A stretch of DNA of 64,000 bases, from positions 9,739 through 73,738 of the forward strand of contig NZ_DASRGV010000027.1 of assembly GCF_035650855.1 (NCBI RefSeq). The letters are read 5' to 3'. Below are positions 50,540-61,049 of the stretch, in pieces. The DNA comes from Actinocrinis sp035650855 (GTDB lineage Bacteria; Actinomycetota; Actinomycetes; Streptomycetales; Catenulisporaceae). Both the position numbers and the translations under genes were made by a program. How positions within the stretch are numbered: the first letter of the stretch is position 1; each line of letters begins with the position of its first letter. Under the pieces are notes generated by a model. That model had not been told where the DNA came from. It worked only from the letters and a program-made list of their open reading frames with translations, and did no database searches.

Positions 50540-51568
50540 ATGAGCGGGCCAGCGCCGATCGAGCCGAGCCGACCCACGCTGCGGCAGGTCGCCGAGCTGT
50601 CCGGGGTGAGCCTCAAGACCGCCTCGCGGGTGTTCAACGAGGAGCAGTACGTCGCGCCCGAGACCGCGGCCCGGGTGCGCGCGGCGGCGGCGGAGCTCGG
50701 CTTCCGGCCGAACACGATCGCCCGCGAGCTGCGCGCCGGGGCCAGGTCCGCCCTCGTCGGCCTGATCATCGGCGACGTCGCGAACCCCTTCTACGCGCGG
50801 ATCGCACGCGGGGCCGAGCGCCGGCTGCGTGACGCGGGGCTGCGGCTGATCACGGCCAGTACGGACGAGGATCCGGTGCTCGAGCGCGCCCTGGTCTCCG
50901 ACCTGCTGGAGCGACGGGTGAGCGCGATGCTCATCGTGACCTGCGGCTCGGATCACGGCTATCTGCAGCCCGAGCGCAACCTGGGCACGCCGCTCGCCTT
51001 CCTCGACCGCGCGCCGCAGGACATCGACGCGGACTCGGTGGTGCTGGACAACCACGCCGGAGTCACCAACGCGGTGCGGCAATTGCTCGACCGCGGACAT
51101 CGCCGGATCGCGTTCGTCGGCGACCTGAGCCGGCTGCCGACGCACCTCGAACGCGTCGCGGCCTTCGAGCAAGCCGTCACCGAGGGCGGCGTCGCTGATT
51201 GGCGCCGTTACATGCGCGACGGTGCACACGAATCGGACAGCGCGGAGGCCGAGGTGCGCGCGCTGCTCGCGCTGCCGATTCCGCCGACCGCGCTGGTGAC
51301 CGCGAACAACCGGATCACGATCGGCGCGTTGCGCGCGCTGCGCGGATTGAGCCGGCCGCCGGCCCTGATCGGCTTCGACGACTTCGATCTCGCCGATCTG
51401 CTGGGCGTGACGGTGATAGCGCACGATCCGGAGCAGATGGGGGAGCTGGGCGCGGAGTTGCTGCTCGACCGGCTGGCTGGCCGCTGGGGGCCGAGCCGCA
51501 GAGTGCTGATGCCGACCCGGCTGCTCGCGCGTGGCTCGGGGGAGCGGGAACTGGCCGTGACGGCGTAG
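50540..51568 (+). CDS. LacI-family transcriptional regulator
   Basis: A 342-residue protein. The helix-turn-helix reads TLRQVAELSGVSLKTASRVFNE with the hinge RPNTIARELRAG. The effector domain has LIIGDVANPFYARIARGAER, RGHRRIAFVGDLSR and ALIGFDDFDLADL. The effector is unknown but is likely a mono- or oligosaccharide from plant or microbial polysaccharide. The palindrome at 50412 is the natural binding site. The same 14 bases occur upstream of the GH31 gene 34 kb away, so it may regulate that gene too. Confidence 0.92.
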   Translation: MSGPAPIEPSRPTLRQVAELSGVSLKTASRVFNEEQYVAPETAARVRAAAAELGFRPNTIARELRAGARSALVGLIIGDVANPFYARIARGAERRLRDAGLRLITASTDEDPVLERALVSDLLERRVSAMLIVTCGSDHGYLQPERNLGTPLAFLDRAPQDIDADSVVLDNHAGVTNAVRQLLDRGHRRIAFVGDLSRLPTHLERVAAFEQAVTEGGVADWRRYMRDGAHESDSAEAEVRALLALPIPPTALVTANNRITIGALRALRGLSRPPALIGFDDFDLADLLGVTVIAHDPEQMGELGAELLLDRLAGRWGPSRRVLMPTRLLARGSGERELAVTA

Positions 51569-51630
51569 ATGCTCAAGCTTGGCGCCGGCCCGGAATCGGC
51601 CGAAGCGCTCGGGCTGCCGCTACGGCGGGA

Positions 51631-52059
51631 CTACTGCCGCACGCGCTGCACGATTACGGCCAGGACGTACGCGATACCGGCGATCGCGGCCAGCCCCGTG
51701 TACGGCGCGCCCGAGTGCCCGCGTCCAAGCTCGACGAACGCGGCGACCAGGACCGCGAGGATGAGCACGAGGCCACTGAACGCGGTCGCCCTCAGGTCGA
51801 TGCCAGTGATCCGTTCGTCGCGGCGGTCCATCAGCCCACGAATGGTCTCGCTGCGCCTGGCGGCGAGCACGAGCGCGGCGGCGACGACGAACATCATGGC
51901 CATCAACGCGATGCCGAGCGCGGGATGTCCGCCGACGACCGAGGTCACGAGATAGGCCACGCCGCCGAGCACGGCGACCGCGGGCGTCACCCAGAACACG
52001 AGATTGTGCTTTCTGTGGGCGCCGCGGACCGCGCTCTCGGCGCTATCGCTCTGCGACAT
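51631..52059 (-). CDS. Membrane protein partner of an XRE regulator
   Basis: A 142-residue protein; ATG 52059 with GAGGAGG seven bases upstream. Four membrane helices appear as two pairs (VFWVTPAVAVLGGVAYLV, GIALMAMMFVVAAALVLA; AFSGLVLILAVLVAAFVE, GLAAIAGIAYVLAVIV), with a charged middle (RRSETIRGLMDRRDERI). Small four-helix proteins next to a short XRE repressor recur in bacteria with unknown function. It overlaps the regulator gene by 17 bases. Confidence 0.7.
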   Translation of the reverse strand: MSQSDSAESAVRGAHRKHNLVFWVTPAVAVLGGVAYLVTSVVGGHPALGIALMAMMFVVAAALVLAARRSETIRGLMDRRDERITGIDLRATAFSGLVLILAVLVAAFVELGRGHSGAPYTGLAAIAGIAYVLAVIVQRVRQ

Positions 52060-52255
52060 GGAAGACCTCCTCGACGGTGGTTCCGAAGAACCTGGCCAGC
52101 GCGATGGACAGGGGCAGCGACGGGGTGTAGCGGCCGGTCTCGATGGAGTTGACGGTCTGCCGGGACACCCCGAGCGCGGCGGCGAGATCGGCCTGCGAGA
52201 GGTTTTTCGCCGCGCGCAGCTCGCGTACGGCGTTGCCGGTGACCACCAGCTCCAT
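52043..52255 (-). CDS. Short XRE-family transcriptional regulator
   Basis: A 70-residue protein from ATG 52255 (a start at 52285 would add 10 residues). Almost all of it is one Cro/C1 helix-turn-helix: RELRAAKNLSQADLAAALGV and SRQTVNSIETGRYTPSLPLS. This is the YozG-like single-domain class that often regulates its own operon. Its operators are probably the two near-palindromes at 52289-52306 and 52335-52352. Confidence 0.88.
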   Translation of the reverse strand: MELVVTGNAVRELRAAKNLSQADLAAALGVSRQTVNSIETGRYTPSLPLSIALARFFGTTVEEVFHVAER

Positions 52256-52288
52256 GGTTTGACGCTCCACTCGTCGCCCGCGCATGCG

Positions 52289-52352
52289 TGTAAAGCATGC
52301 TTGACACCTTCAGTGTCGCGCCGGGGCGTGCTGGTGTCAAGCATGCTTTACA
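52289..52352. promoter_or_regulatory. Paired XRE operators overlapping the promoter
   Basis: A perfect 20-bp inverted repeat with a 24-base spacer. Each arm contains an 18-base near-palindrome, TGTAAAGCATGCTTGACA (52289-52306) and TGTCAAGCATGCTTTACA (52335-52352), 46 bases centre to centre. On the minus strand, TTGACA (52340-52335) and GACACT (52317-52312), 17 bases apart, form a promoter whose -35 lies inside the right operator. Confidence 0.88.
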
Positions 52353-52393
52353 TCGTCGCGGCTGCCGGACGTCCGTGCCGATCGGCGTTTCGG

Positions 52394-54655
52394 CTACCTG
52401 CCGAGGCCGAGGCCGAGACTGAGCAGGGCGAAGACGCCGCCGACCACCGGCCGGGCCTGGAAGCCGGCCTGGTTGCCCGAGACCGTGTCGTACCAGTCGG
52501 TGAACGGCACCCGGTTGGGCGTGGCGTCGGCGAAGTCGTAGAGCGCTGAGATCAGATAGCCGCTGATCGGACGGCCGCGCAGCCAGGCCGCGGTCCACAT
52601 CTCCCAGTCGCCCTTGGTGTAGGAGTGACGCAGGTCCAGCGGCGCGCCGAACTGGTTCGCCTGCGTCAGATACCAGGCCGCCTCCTCGTCGGCGACCGAG
52701 CGCGGGACCAGGCCCGTGCCGAGCAGCGCGTCCGGGTAGCCGTTGTACTTCAGGCTCCAGGTACCCGGCTGGTCATAGGCCAACTTCAGATGGTCGTCGC
52801 CGCCGTCCTGCGCCTTGGTCACCCACTGCGTGATGTAGCTGCTGGCAGTGCTCTGATAACTCGCCGCGTCCGCGGAGTTGCCGGCCGCGGCGGCGATCTG
52901 GCTCATCGCGCCGATCGCGACGATGCCTTTGAGCGCGAGGTTGGCGCTGTGCGCGATGAAGCCGGTGAAGTCGTCAGTCTGGTTCTGATAGCCGGGATCG
53001 AGCGCGTTCGCGACGAGGTAGTCAGCCCACTGCTTGAGGATCGGATAGTGCTGCGAGGCGAAGGACTTCGCGGCCGCGGCACCGGTCCGGGCGAGATATG
53101 CCGCGGACATGATGAGCATGTTCGCGGACTCCTCGACCGGCATGTCCTCCTCGTTGCCGTCGTTGTGGCCCGTCGCGTTCGGATAGTGGCTGCCCAGATC
53201 GTGCTCGGCGAACTGCTTCGGCCAGCCGCCGTGCTCCGGATAGTCGAGCAGCGGAGCCAGCAGCAGGCCCAGGTAGTCAGGGTCGAGATACAGGAAGACC
53301 GGCATCCCGGGATAGGTCACGTCCACCGTGGAGACGTTGCCGTCGCTGGAGATCTCCTTGAGGAACGCCCACGGCTGCCCGTTCCGGCTGACCAGCTCAG
53401 TGCCCGCATACGCCTGCCGCAGCGCGAGCGCGCACAGCGCCGCGTACTTCGGCCCGCCGGCCGCGGTCGCGTCGCGTGCCACCTTGCGGTCCAGCGTGCT
53501 GCTGCGCTCCTGCGCGGAATCGGCGTCCGCGTGGAAGAACGCCGCCATGTCCTGCCAAGTGGACCAGTACGACCGCCATAGCGGTGGCAGTTGGTCGCCG
53601 AGGTAGCTGACCGCCGGCTCGCGCACGTGTCCGACGGAGAGCACGGCCGAGCGGGTCGAGCCGCGCACGCTGCCCAGATCGAAGTGGAAGGCAAACACCG
53701 GCCAGTTGTCGTTGATGCGGCGCGGCTGGTCGCCGTCGACCGTGTTCGCAAGCGAGCCGTTGCCGAGGACCGCGCCGCGCACGGCGGAATCCGCGCCGAT
53801 CTGCCAGCTGAGCCCGGACCGGTTCGACGCGCTGAACACCACGGTTCCCCACGACGCCATGTCGCCGTTCTCGGCGAGCACCTGCGGACTGTTCGGGGTG
53901 AACGAGAGGGAGGTCAGCGACGGGCCGCCGCCGCTGTCGGCTATCTGCTCCTGCGACCAGCGGATCTGCGTGTTCGAATCCCCATGCGCCCATTCACCGG
54001 AGATGTCGAAGTAGATGCCGACGTCGTGGGCGTGGCCGTCCTCGCTGCGCACGGCGGCGAGGATGTAGGACAACGGCATCGACTGGCGGCGCAGGTCGCC
54101 GGGCTCGATGGGGGAGAGGAAGGTCAGCGTCAGCCGCACGCCGCCCGCCTCCAACACGTACTCGGAGCGCGTCGCCGTCAGCGTCAGCGAACGTTGAATC
54201 ACTGCGCGCGAGACCGGGTGACCTGAGACGCTCGGCGCGCCCAGGAACAGGTAATCCACGCCGTCGACGCGCAGGTATCCGGTCATCGCGGTGGTCCGGC
54301 CGGTCCAGAAGTTCGCCCAAGTGCCGGCCAGGATGCTCGCCGGCATCCACGTGCTCAGATACGGAGATCGGACGGCCAGCGGTACGGCCGGGGGCCGCAG
54401 CGGGTCGAAGATCGGCGGCTGGGCGAAGGCGGCGCCGGTCGGATTCGATGAGTCGGTGTTCGAGGAGCCGGGGCTCGACGAGGTGGTGTTCGATGAATCG
54501 GCGTTCGAGGAAGTCGTGGCGGCGTGGGCGGGCTGGGCCAGGGCCGGAAGCAAGACGGCGCCGGCCGCGCCGAGGCCCACTGCGCCGGAACTGCGCAACA
54601 GGCTGCGGCGGCTGACTGCGAGGGTTGATTCGACCGGTTCACCGGTTTCGGGCAT
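52394..54655 (-). CDS. Tat-exported glutaminase A-like protein (DUF4965/DUF1793)
   Basis: A 753-residue protein; GGAGC precedes the ATG at 54655. A twin-arginine signal (VSRRSLLRSSGAVGLGAAG) and a Ser/Asn/Thr-rich linker lead the mature protein. The core follows the fungal glutaminase A-type layout: an N-terminal beta-sandwich (about 100-330) then an alpha-toroid (about 370-750) with PVFLYLDPDYLGLLLAPLLDYPEHGGWPKQFAEHDLGSHYPNATGHNDGNEEDMPVEESANMLIM, quoted in parts, and the closing GDWEMWTAAWL and FTDWYDTVSG. The real substrate, glutamine or a glycoside, is not settled for bacterial members. LacI-type palindromes lie upstream. Confidence 0.82.
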   Translation of the reverse strand: MPETGEPVESTLAVSRRSLLRSSGAVGLGAAGAVLLPALAQPAHAATTSSNADSSNTTSSSPGSSNTDSSNPTGAAFAQPPIFDPLRPPAVPLAVRSPYLSTWMPASILAGTWANFWTGRTTAMTGYLRVDGVDYLFLGAPSVSGHPVSRAVIQRSLTLTATRSEYVLEAGGVRLTLTFLSPIEPGDLRRQSMPLSYILAAVRSEDGHAHDVGIYFDISGEWAHGDSNTQIRWSQEQIADSGGGPSLTSLSFTPNSPQVLAENGDMASWGTVVFSASNRSGLSWQIGADSAVRGAVLGNGSLANTVDGDQPRRINDNWPVFAFHFDLGSVRGSTRSAVLSVGHVREPAVSYLGDQLPPLWRSYWSTWQDMAAFFHADADSAQERSSTLDRKVARDATAAGGPKYAALCALALRQAYAGTELVSRNGQPWAFLKEISSDGNVSTVDVTYPGMPVFLYLDPDYLGLLLAPLLDYPEHGGWPKQFAEHDLGSHYPNATGHNDGNEEDMPVEESANMLIMSAAYLARTGAAAAKSFASQHYPILKQWADYLVANALDPGYQNQTDDFTGFIAHSANLALKGIVAIGAMSQIAAAAGNSADAASYQSTASSYITQWVTKAQDGGDDHLKLAYDQPGTWSLKYNGYPDALLGTGLVPRSVADEEAAWYLTQANQFGAPLDLRHSYTKGDWEMWTAAWLRGRPISGYLISALYDFADATPNRVPFTDWYDTVSGNQAGFQARPVVGGVFALLSLGLGLGR

Positions 54656-54702
54656 GGGTCGCTCCAGAATGCGGGCAGGGTGATGACTGGAAGCGGCGGC
54701 GG

Positions 54703-54790
54703 TTACAACGTTGGAAAACGTTGCTGCAATGAGGCGCTGATGATGGGTGCGGGCAGGCTGGCGACGATGCGGCGGATTACATCGTTGTAA
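54703..54790. promoter_or_regulatory. Two LacI-type operators before the glutaminase-like gene
   Basis: TTACAACGTTGGAA at 54703-54716 and TTACATCGTTGTAA at 54777-54790. Both keep the CAACG/CGTTG core of the TGACAACGTTGTCA element but with different arms, so a related or separate LacI protein may bind them. Confidence 0.5.
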
Positions 54791-54843
54791 TGAGCCATTA
54801 AGGCACCGCTCGGCCGGGGCCGTCAAGACTGTGGCGCAGACGA

Positions 54844-54882
54844 CTGTGCGGCACCGCGGGCCGAAGCCCGGCGATGCCGCAC
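54844..54882. terminator. Terminator hairpin after polygalacturonase
   Basis: A long imperfect stem (TGTGCGGCACCGCGGGC, CGAA loop, GCCCGGCGATGCCGCACA) with two mismatches, 55 bases downstream of the polygalacturonase stop. Confidence 0.7.
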
Positions 54883-54936
54883 AGTACGCGGATCAGATAT
54901 CGAGTTGTAGAGCTATCGTCTTGTAGATCAGATAGC

Positions 54937-56820
54937 TTACAGTGCTGGGAAGGACGGGAAGCTGCAGGACGGGACGCTGCCGCTGCCCGAGATGTTGCTG
55001 ACCGTCACGCCGGTTCCGGAGGCGGTGATGTTGGAGTTGTAGAGCCCGATGTTCGCGTATTGAGCCGTCGTCTTGGTCACGTCCAGCTTGATGTTCTCCA
55101 GCTTCAGGCCCAGCGGGTGGTTCGAGTCGTATCCGTCGAGCTGCGAGGTTGCGCTGGACGCCGAGCTGACCGACACGACGCCGTTGAGCGTGATGTCGGC
55201 GAAGTTCGGGATCGCCGAACCGTTGCCGCTGGAGTAGTTGGGGTCCATCACGATCAGGTCCTTGACGCCGGTCATGCAGATGTTCTGATACACCACCTGT
55301 GAAACCGTGCCGCCGGCGCTCGAATCGCTCTTGACCCGGATGCCGTTGTTGCTGGAGCTGGTGATCCCGCCGGTGTCGGTGCCGGCCAGGGTGTCGTTCA
55401 GGAACGTCACGTTGTTGACGCCGCCTGTCGTCTGACTGCCGATGGACAAGCCGTGGGTGCCCCAACAGTGCGTGTTCTCGACCGTGATGTGGCTGGCCGC
55501 CGAGCCCGCGTCCGACTTCACCGCGATGCAGTCGTCGCCGTCCTGGATGTAGGAGTCGTTGACCAGCACATTGGTCGCGTTCTCCGGGTCCACGCCGTCG
55601 GTGTTGCGGGAGTTGGCCGGGGTCTTGATCCGGATGCCCCACACCGTGATCCCGCTGCCGCCCTTGAACAGCGCGTGGTACATCGGCGAGTTGATCAGGT
55701 CGATGTCATAAAGCGTCAGATTGCCCGCGCCGTTGCTCTGGATCAGCTTCGGGTTGTTCTGCGAGCCCCCGCTCTTGGCCGCGGCCGCCAGCTGCCACCA
55801 GGTCTCGCTGGTGCCCAGCATGTCCTGGCCGCCGCGGCCGTCGACGATGCCCTGGCTGCCGGACGAGCTGCGGGCGCCCATCAGGCCGGCTCCGGAACCG
55901 CTCAGCGTGATGAACGGGTTGCAGCCGTTGTCGCTGGAGGCGATGGTGCCGCAGGTGCTCTTGCCGGAGATCTGGTAGTCGGCCGGGTTGCGCGAGGCGT
56001 ACAGGGTCACGCCGGAGTCGACGAGCAGCACCTCGTTGCTGCCGATGCTCAGCGGGCCGCTGAGGAACGCGGTGTTGCTGCCGCTCGCCTTCAGTTCGAC
56101 GGCCTTGCCGCTGCCCGCGCAGCTGTTGAGTGCGGACTGAATGCGCGAGGTGTCCGGCGGGGCGGACTCAGCGCTCGAAGAGAACTGCTCGTTGCTCGTG
56201 GCCAGGGTGGCGCTGAGCGGCTGGCACGTGCCGGGCACGCTCGGCTGGCCCGGCTGGGTCGGGGAGGAGGAGGGGCTGGCGGACGGGCTCGGGGAGGCGG
56301 ACTTCGACGGCGACGCGGACGGGCTCGGCGTCGCCGAGGAGCCCGAGGCCGACGGAGTGGGACCGCCGCCGTTGCAGGCGACGCCGTTCAGCGTGAACGC
56401 GGTCGGGTCGGCGTTCGAGCTCGTATACGTGCCGGTAAAGCCGACAGCGGCGCTGGCGCCAGTTCCCAGCGAGCCGTTGTAGCTCGCATTCGTGACGGTC
56501 ACGTTGTGCCCGCTCTGGCTGAACGTGCCGTTCCAGCCGCTGCTGACCTGCTGGTCACCGGGGAAGGCGAAGGCGAGGGTCCAGCTCGTGATCGGCGAGC
56601 CGTTGTTGGTGATGCTGATCCCGGCCTGGAAGCCGCCGGGCCAGCTGCCGGTCACCGAATAAGAGACCTGGCACGGCGCGGTCGCCGCGGTGGCGCTCAC
56701 AGTGACGGCGGCAAGGCCCGCCGCGGCGAGCGTGGTGACCCCGGCGACGCACGCCAGCGCGCGACCGGCGCGGCGGTGGCCCGGGCGGGTGTCTGCGGAC
56801 TCTGCGAAAGGTGATCTCAT
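54937..56820 (-). CDS. Secreted GH28 polygalacturonase with N-terminal CBM2
   Basis: A 627-residue protein from ATG 56820 with AAAGGA upstream. A signal peptide ends near residue 45. A CBM2 module (CQVSYSVTGSWPGGFQAGI to FTLNGVAC) comes first, then a Pro/Ser linker, then a GH28 beta-helix. The catalytic motifs are NTDGVDPENA, GDDCIAVKS, CWGTHGLSIGS and IRVKSDS, the standard set of polygalacturonases that cleave pectin homogalacturonan. N-terminal placement of CBM2 is less common than C-terminal. Operators resembling the GntR site of the divergent operon lie upstream. Confidence 0.92.
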   Translation of the reverse strand: MRSPFAESADTRPGHRRAGRALACVAGVTTLAAAGLAAVTVSATAATAPCQVSYSVTGSWPGGFQAGISITNNGSPITSWTLAFAFPGDQQVSSGWNGTFSQSGHNVTVTNASYNGSLGTGASAAVGFTGTYTSSNADPTAFTLNGVACNGGGPTPSASGSSATPSPSASPSKSASPSPSASPSSSPTQPGQPSVPGTCQPLSATLATSNEQFSSSAESAPPDTSRIQSALNSCAGSGKAVELKASGSNTAFLSGPLSIGSNEVLLVDSGVTLYASRNPADYQISGKSTCGTIASSDNGCNPFITLSGSGAGLMGARSSSGSQGIVDGRGGQDMLGTSETWWQLAAAAKSGGSQNNPKLIQSNGAGNLTLYDIDLINSPMYHALFKGGSGITVWGIRIKTPANSRNTDGVDPENATNVLVNDSYIQDGDDCIAVKSDAGSAASHITVENTHCWGTHGLSIGSQTTGGVNNVTFLNDTLAGTDTGGITSSSNNGIRVKSDSSAGGTVSQVVYQNICMTGVKDLIVMDPNYSSGNGSAIPNFADITLNGVVSVSSASSATSQLDGYDSNHPLGLKLENIKLDVTKTTAQYANIGLYNSNITASGTGVTVSNISGSGSVPSCSFPSFPAL

Positions 56821-57072
56821 CGCGTTCCTTTGCGGCCTACGGACTGGCGAGTACGGTGGCCGCCACCCTCGAACGGCACGGCGCAATGTAGACGGGGCCG
56901 CATGGGCGGGCAACGGACGTCCCGGCCTTTCACGCCCGCGGGCGGCGTCGAATTTCCGTCGAACACTGAGGTGGCGCTGCGCGGCGTGCCGCAAAAGCCG
57001 CACGGCGACCCGAATCGAAACTTTCAGTGACCGTTGACGGGGCTTCGTGTGACGGATACTTTGCATCGCACG

Positions 57073-57082
57073 TCATATATGA
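57073..57082. promoter_or_regulatory. GntR-type operator near polygalacturonase
   Basis: TCATATATGA, a perfect 10-bp palindrome, 253 bases before the polygalacturonase start. It is nearly the same as the element at the operon start (TCGTATATGA). Confidence 0.5.
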
Positions 57083-57202
57083 GACCTCGGATCTGGTCGA
57101 GCGCGCGCGGCTGCGAACCGGGGCTCGATGGCGCCGTTCCATCCGAAACACCTAGCCCGCGCGGGCGGCCGGCCTTCACCCTCATTCAGGGCCGGCTTCC
57201 CG

Positions 57203-57246
57203 CGCGGGACCTTTGTTTTCTCCCCGCGGGATCTTCGTTTTCTCCC
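57203..57246. repeat. Two 22-bp tandem repeats
   Basis: CGCGGGACCTTTGTTTTCTCCC (57203-57224, in two parts) is followed at once by a copy with two changes (57225-57246). A T-rich core in a GC-rich setting stands out. It may bind a regulator or shape the promoter region. Confidence 0.65.
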
Positions 57247-57304
57247 CTGGAATCGGGCGAATCGGCACAAGGGGCGTAGGTCCCGGAAGCCTTCGGCGAA
57301 GGTA

Positions 57305-57333
57305 TTGACCTCCACCGCCCGACGGCGTAGCTT
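57305..57333 (+). promoter_or_regulatory. Promoter of the GntR operon
   Basis: TTGACC and TAGCTT are spaced by 17 bases, with the predicted transcription start near 57340, directly at the palindrome-like TCGTATATGA (57341-57350). Confidence 0.55.
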
Positions 57334-57340
57334 CAGCACA

Positions 57341-57350
57341 TCGTATATGA
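57341..57350. promoter_or_regulatory. GntR operator at the operon start
   Basis: TCGTATATGA overlaps the expected transcription start, 59 bases before the GntR gene. Binding there would block transcription, consistent with autoregulation. Confidence 0.5.
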
Positions 57351-57408
57351 AATATCCAATGACAGATCTTGGTCCGCAGGCGTCCGGCCGCGCACCGAAC
57401 GGAGTCAG

Positions 57409-58068
57409 ATGTCGAACACGGTCGTGCCCTCGGTCTCGGTGCCGTCGCGCACCGAGGCGGTGCTGGACGCGCTCAAGCACGCGATCCTCACCGGGCGGCT
57501 GCCGCCCGGCCAGCCGCTGATCGAGAACGACCTGGCCGCGCAGCTCGGCGTCTCCAAGACCCCGGTCCGGGAGGCGCTCAAGACGCTGGCCGGCGCCGGC
57601 CTGGTGACCATGAGCCCGTACAAGGGCGCCATGGTACGCACCGTGGACGACGCGCTCGCGCACTCCGTCTACGACATCAGGCTGCTGCTCGAACCCGAGG
57701 CGGTGCGCCGGGCCGTGGCCAGTGGAGCCGCGGCGGCCGCGCACTGGAAGGCCGCGGGCGAAGCGCTCGACCGGGCCGACGGGTGCACCGACCGGGCCGA
57801 CCGCTCGCTGGCCAACCGGGAGTTCCACCGCGCGCTGTATCTCGGCTGCGGCAACGACCTGATGGTCGGCATCCTGGACGGCCTGCGCGATCAGACCGCC
57901 CTGGTCTCGGCCGTGGTGTGGAACCGCACGCCCAGCTGGGAGCAGGAGGCCGCCGAGCACCGGGCGATCCTCGAGGCGGTGCTCGCCGGGGCGGCGGACC
58001 GCGCCGCCGTGCTGCTGCGCGAGCACATCGCCGCGTTCGTCGAGCGCAACTTCGGCACGGCGCTTTGA
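57409..58068 (+). CDS. GntR-family (FCD) regulator of the sugar-acid operon
   Basis: A 219-residue protein. The winged helix-turn-helix is ALKHAILTGRLPPGQPLIEN, DLAAQLGVSKTPVREALKTL and a wing ending GAMVRTVDD. The FCD effector domain follows, with metal-binding positions in EFHRALYLGCGND and EHRAILEAVLAG. FCD-GntR proteins usually sense carboxylated sugars or organic acids, which fits the downstream dehydratase and aldolase-type genes. It is the first gene of a six-gene run continuing past the window edge. Confidence 0.9.
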   Translation: MSNTVVPSVSVPSRTEAVLDALKHAILTGRLPPGQPLIENDLAAQLGVSKTPVREALKTLAGAGLVTMSPYKGAMVRTVDDALAHSVYDIRLLLEPEAVRRAVASGAAAAAHWKAAGEALDRADGCTDRADRSLANREFHRALYLGCGNDLMVGILDGLRDQTALVSAVVWNRTPSWEQEAAEHRAILEAVLAGAADRAAVLLREHIAAFVERNFGTAL

Positions 58069-58158
58069 TCTACGGCGATCCGGCCCGCGGCAACGGACCG
58101 GACCGCCTCTGCACCGCACACGCTCCGCACCGCACCGTGAAATGAAGCTTGGAGCAGC

Positions 58159-59093
58159 ATGCAACCCGATGATGACAGAGGCACGGCCGTCGCGGGACTG
58201 GAACGGGCCCGCGCCGCGCTGTCCGGCGTGGTCGCCATCCCGGTCACCCCGTTCGCCACCGACGGCGGGGTCGACTGGGACCAGCACGGCGCCCTGCTGC
58301 GCCGCCTGGTCTCCGGCGGCATCGGCGCGGTTACGCCCAACGGCAACACCGGCGAGTTCTACACCCTGGACCCGGCCGAGGCCCGCCGCGCCGTGGAGAA
58401 CACGGTCAAGGAGGTCGGCGACCGGGCCGCGGTGATCGTCGGCATCGGCCTCGACACCGCCAGCGCGATCGCCGCGGCCACGCACGCCCGCGAGTGCGGC
58501 GCGCAGATGGTGATGGTGCACCAGCCGGTGCACCCGTACATCTCCGGCGAGGGCTGGACCGAGTACCACCGCACCATCGCGGACGCGGTGCCGGAACTCG
58601 GCGTCGTGCTGTACGTCCGGGACGCGCGGATCACCGGCGAGCAGATCGCCCGGCTCGGCGAGCTGTCCCCGAACGTGATCGGCGTGAAGTACTCGGTCGC
58701 CGACCCGGTGCGCTTCGCCTCCGTCGCCCACGACGCCGGACGCGACCGCTTCGTCTGGATCGCCGGCCTGGCCGAGCTCTCCGCGCCGGGCTACTTCGCG
58801 CTCGGCGCCTCCGGGTTCACCTCGGGCCTGGCGAACGTGGCGCCGGTGGTCTCGCTGGAGATGTACCGGCTGCTGGCGGCCGGGGACTACCGCGGCGCGC
58901 TCGAGGTCTGGGACCTGATTCGCCCGTTCGAGCAGCTGCGCGCGGCGGATTCGGCCGCGGACAACGTGAGCGTGGTCAAGGAGGCACTGGCGCAGCTCGG
59001 CCTCTCCCGCCGCGACGTGCGCCCGCCCTCCCGGACTTTGCCGGGCCCGCTGCGCGATCACGTCGAGTCCATCCTGGCCAACTGGGGCGCGAG

Positions 59094-59106
<13 letters not shown>
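58159..59106 (+). CDS. DHDPS-family sugar-acid dehydratase or aldolase
   Basis: A 315-residue class I aldolase-fold enzyme. Signatures are PNGNTGEFYTL (substrate carboxylate site), Tyr152 in LYVRD and the Schiff-base Lys177 in IGVKYS. Relatives include dihydrodipicolinate synthase, 5-dehydro-4-deoxyglucarate dehydratase and 2-keto-3-deoxy-sugar-acid aldolases. The neighbouring IlvD/Edd dehydratase makes a 2-keto-3-deoxy acid as product, so this enzyme probably processes that product. It overlaps the next gene by 13 bases. Confidence 0.85.
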
Positions 59107-60878
<1,772 letters not shown>

Positions 60879-60939
60879 CTCGACCAAGCCGGCCGGCCCG
60901 AACCCGGCAGCCCGGCAGGTCACCCGGCACGCCGCTCGT

Positions 60940-60970
60940 CCCGGGCGGTTCCCGCACTGAACCGCCCGGG
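60940..60970. terminator. Intra-operon hairpin
   Basis: A perfect 11-bp stem CCCGGGCGGTT with a 9-base loop lies between the dehydratase gene and the binding-protein gene. It may be a partial terminator or processing site that sets relative expression. Confidence 0.55.
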
Positions 60971-61049
60971 CGCACCGCCCGCCACGACCGCTCCTCACGA
61001 CCCACGGCTCAATTCCTTGTACGACGACGTAGAAGGTGTGGAAACCCCG

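Larger units (their letters stand above)
56821..57408. other. Divergent intergenic region, polygalacturonase/GntR operon
   Basis: No gene is supported here. It holds TATA-rich half-palindromes at 57073-57082 and 57341-57350, a tandem 22-bp repeat at 57203-57246 and a promoter at 57305-57333. The control elements of both the pectinase and the sugar-acid operon lie in it. Confidence 0.65.
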
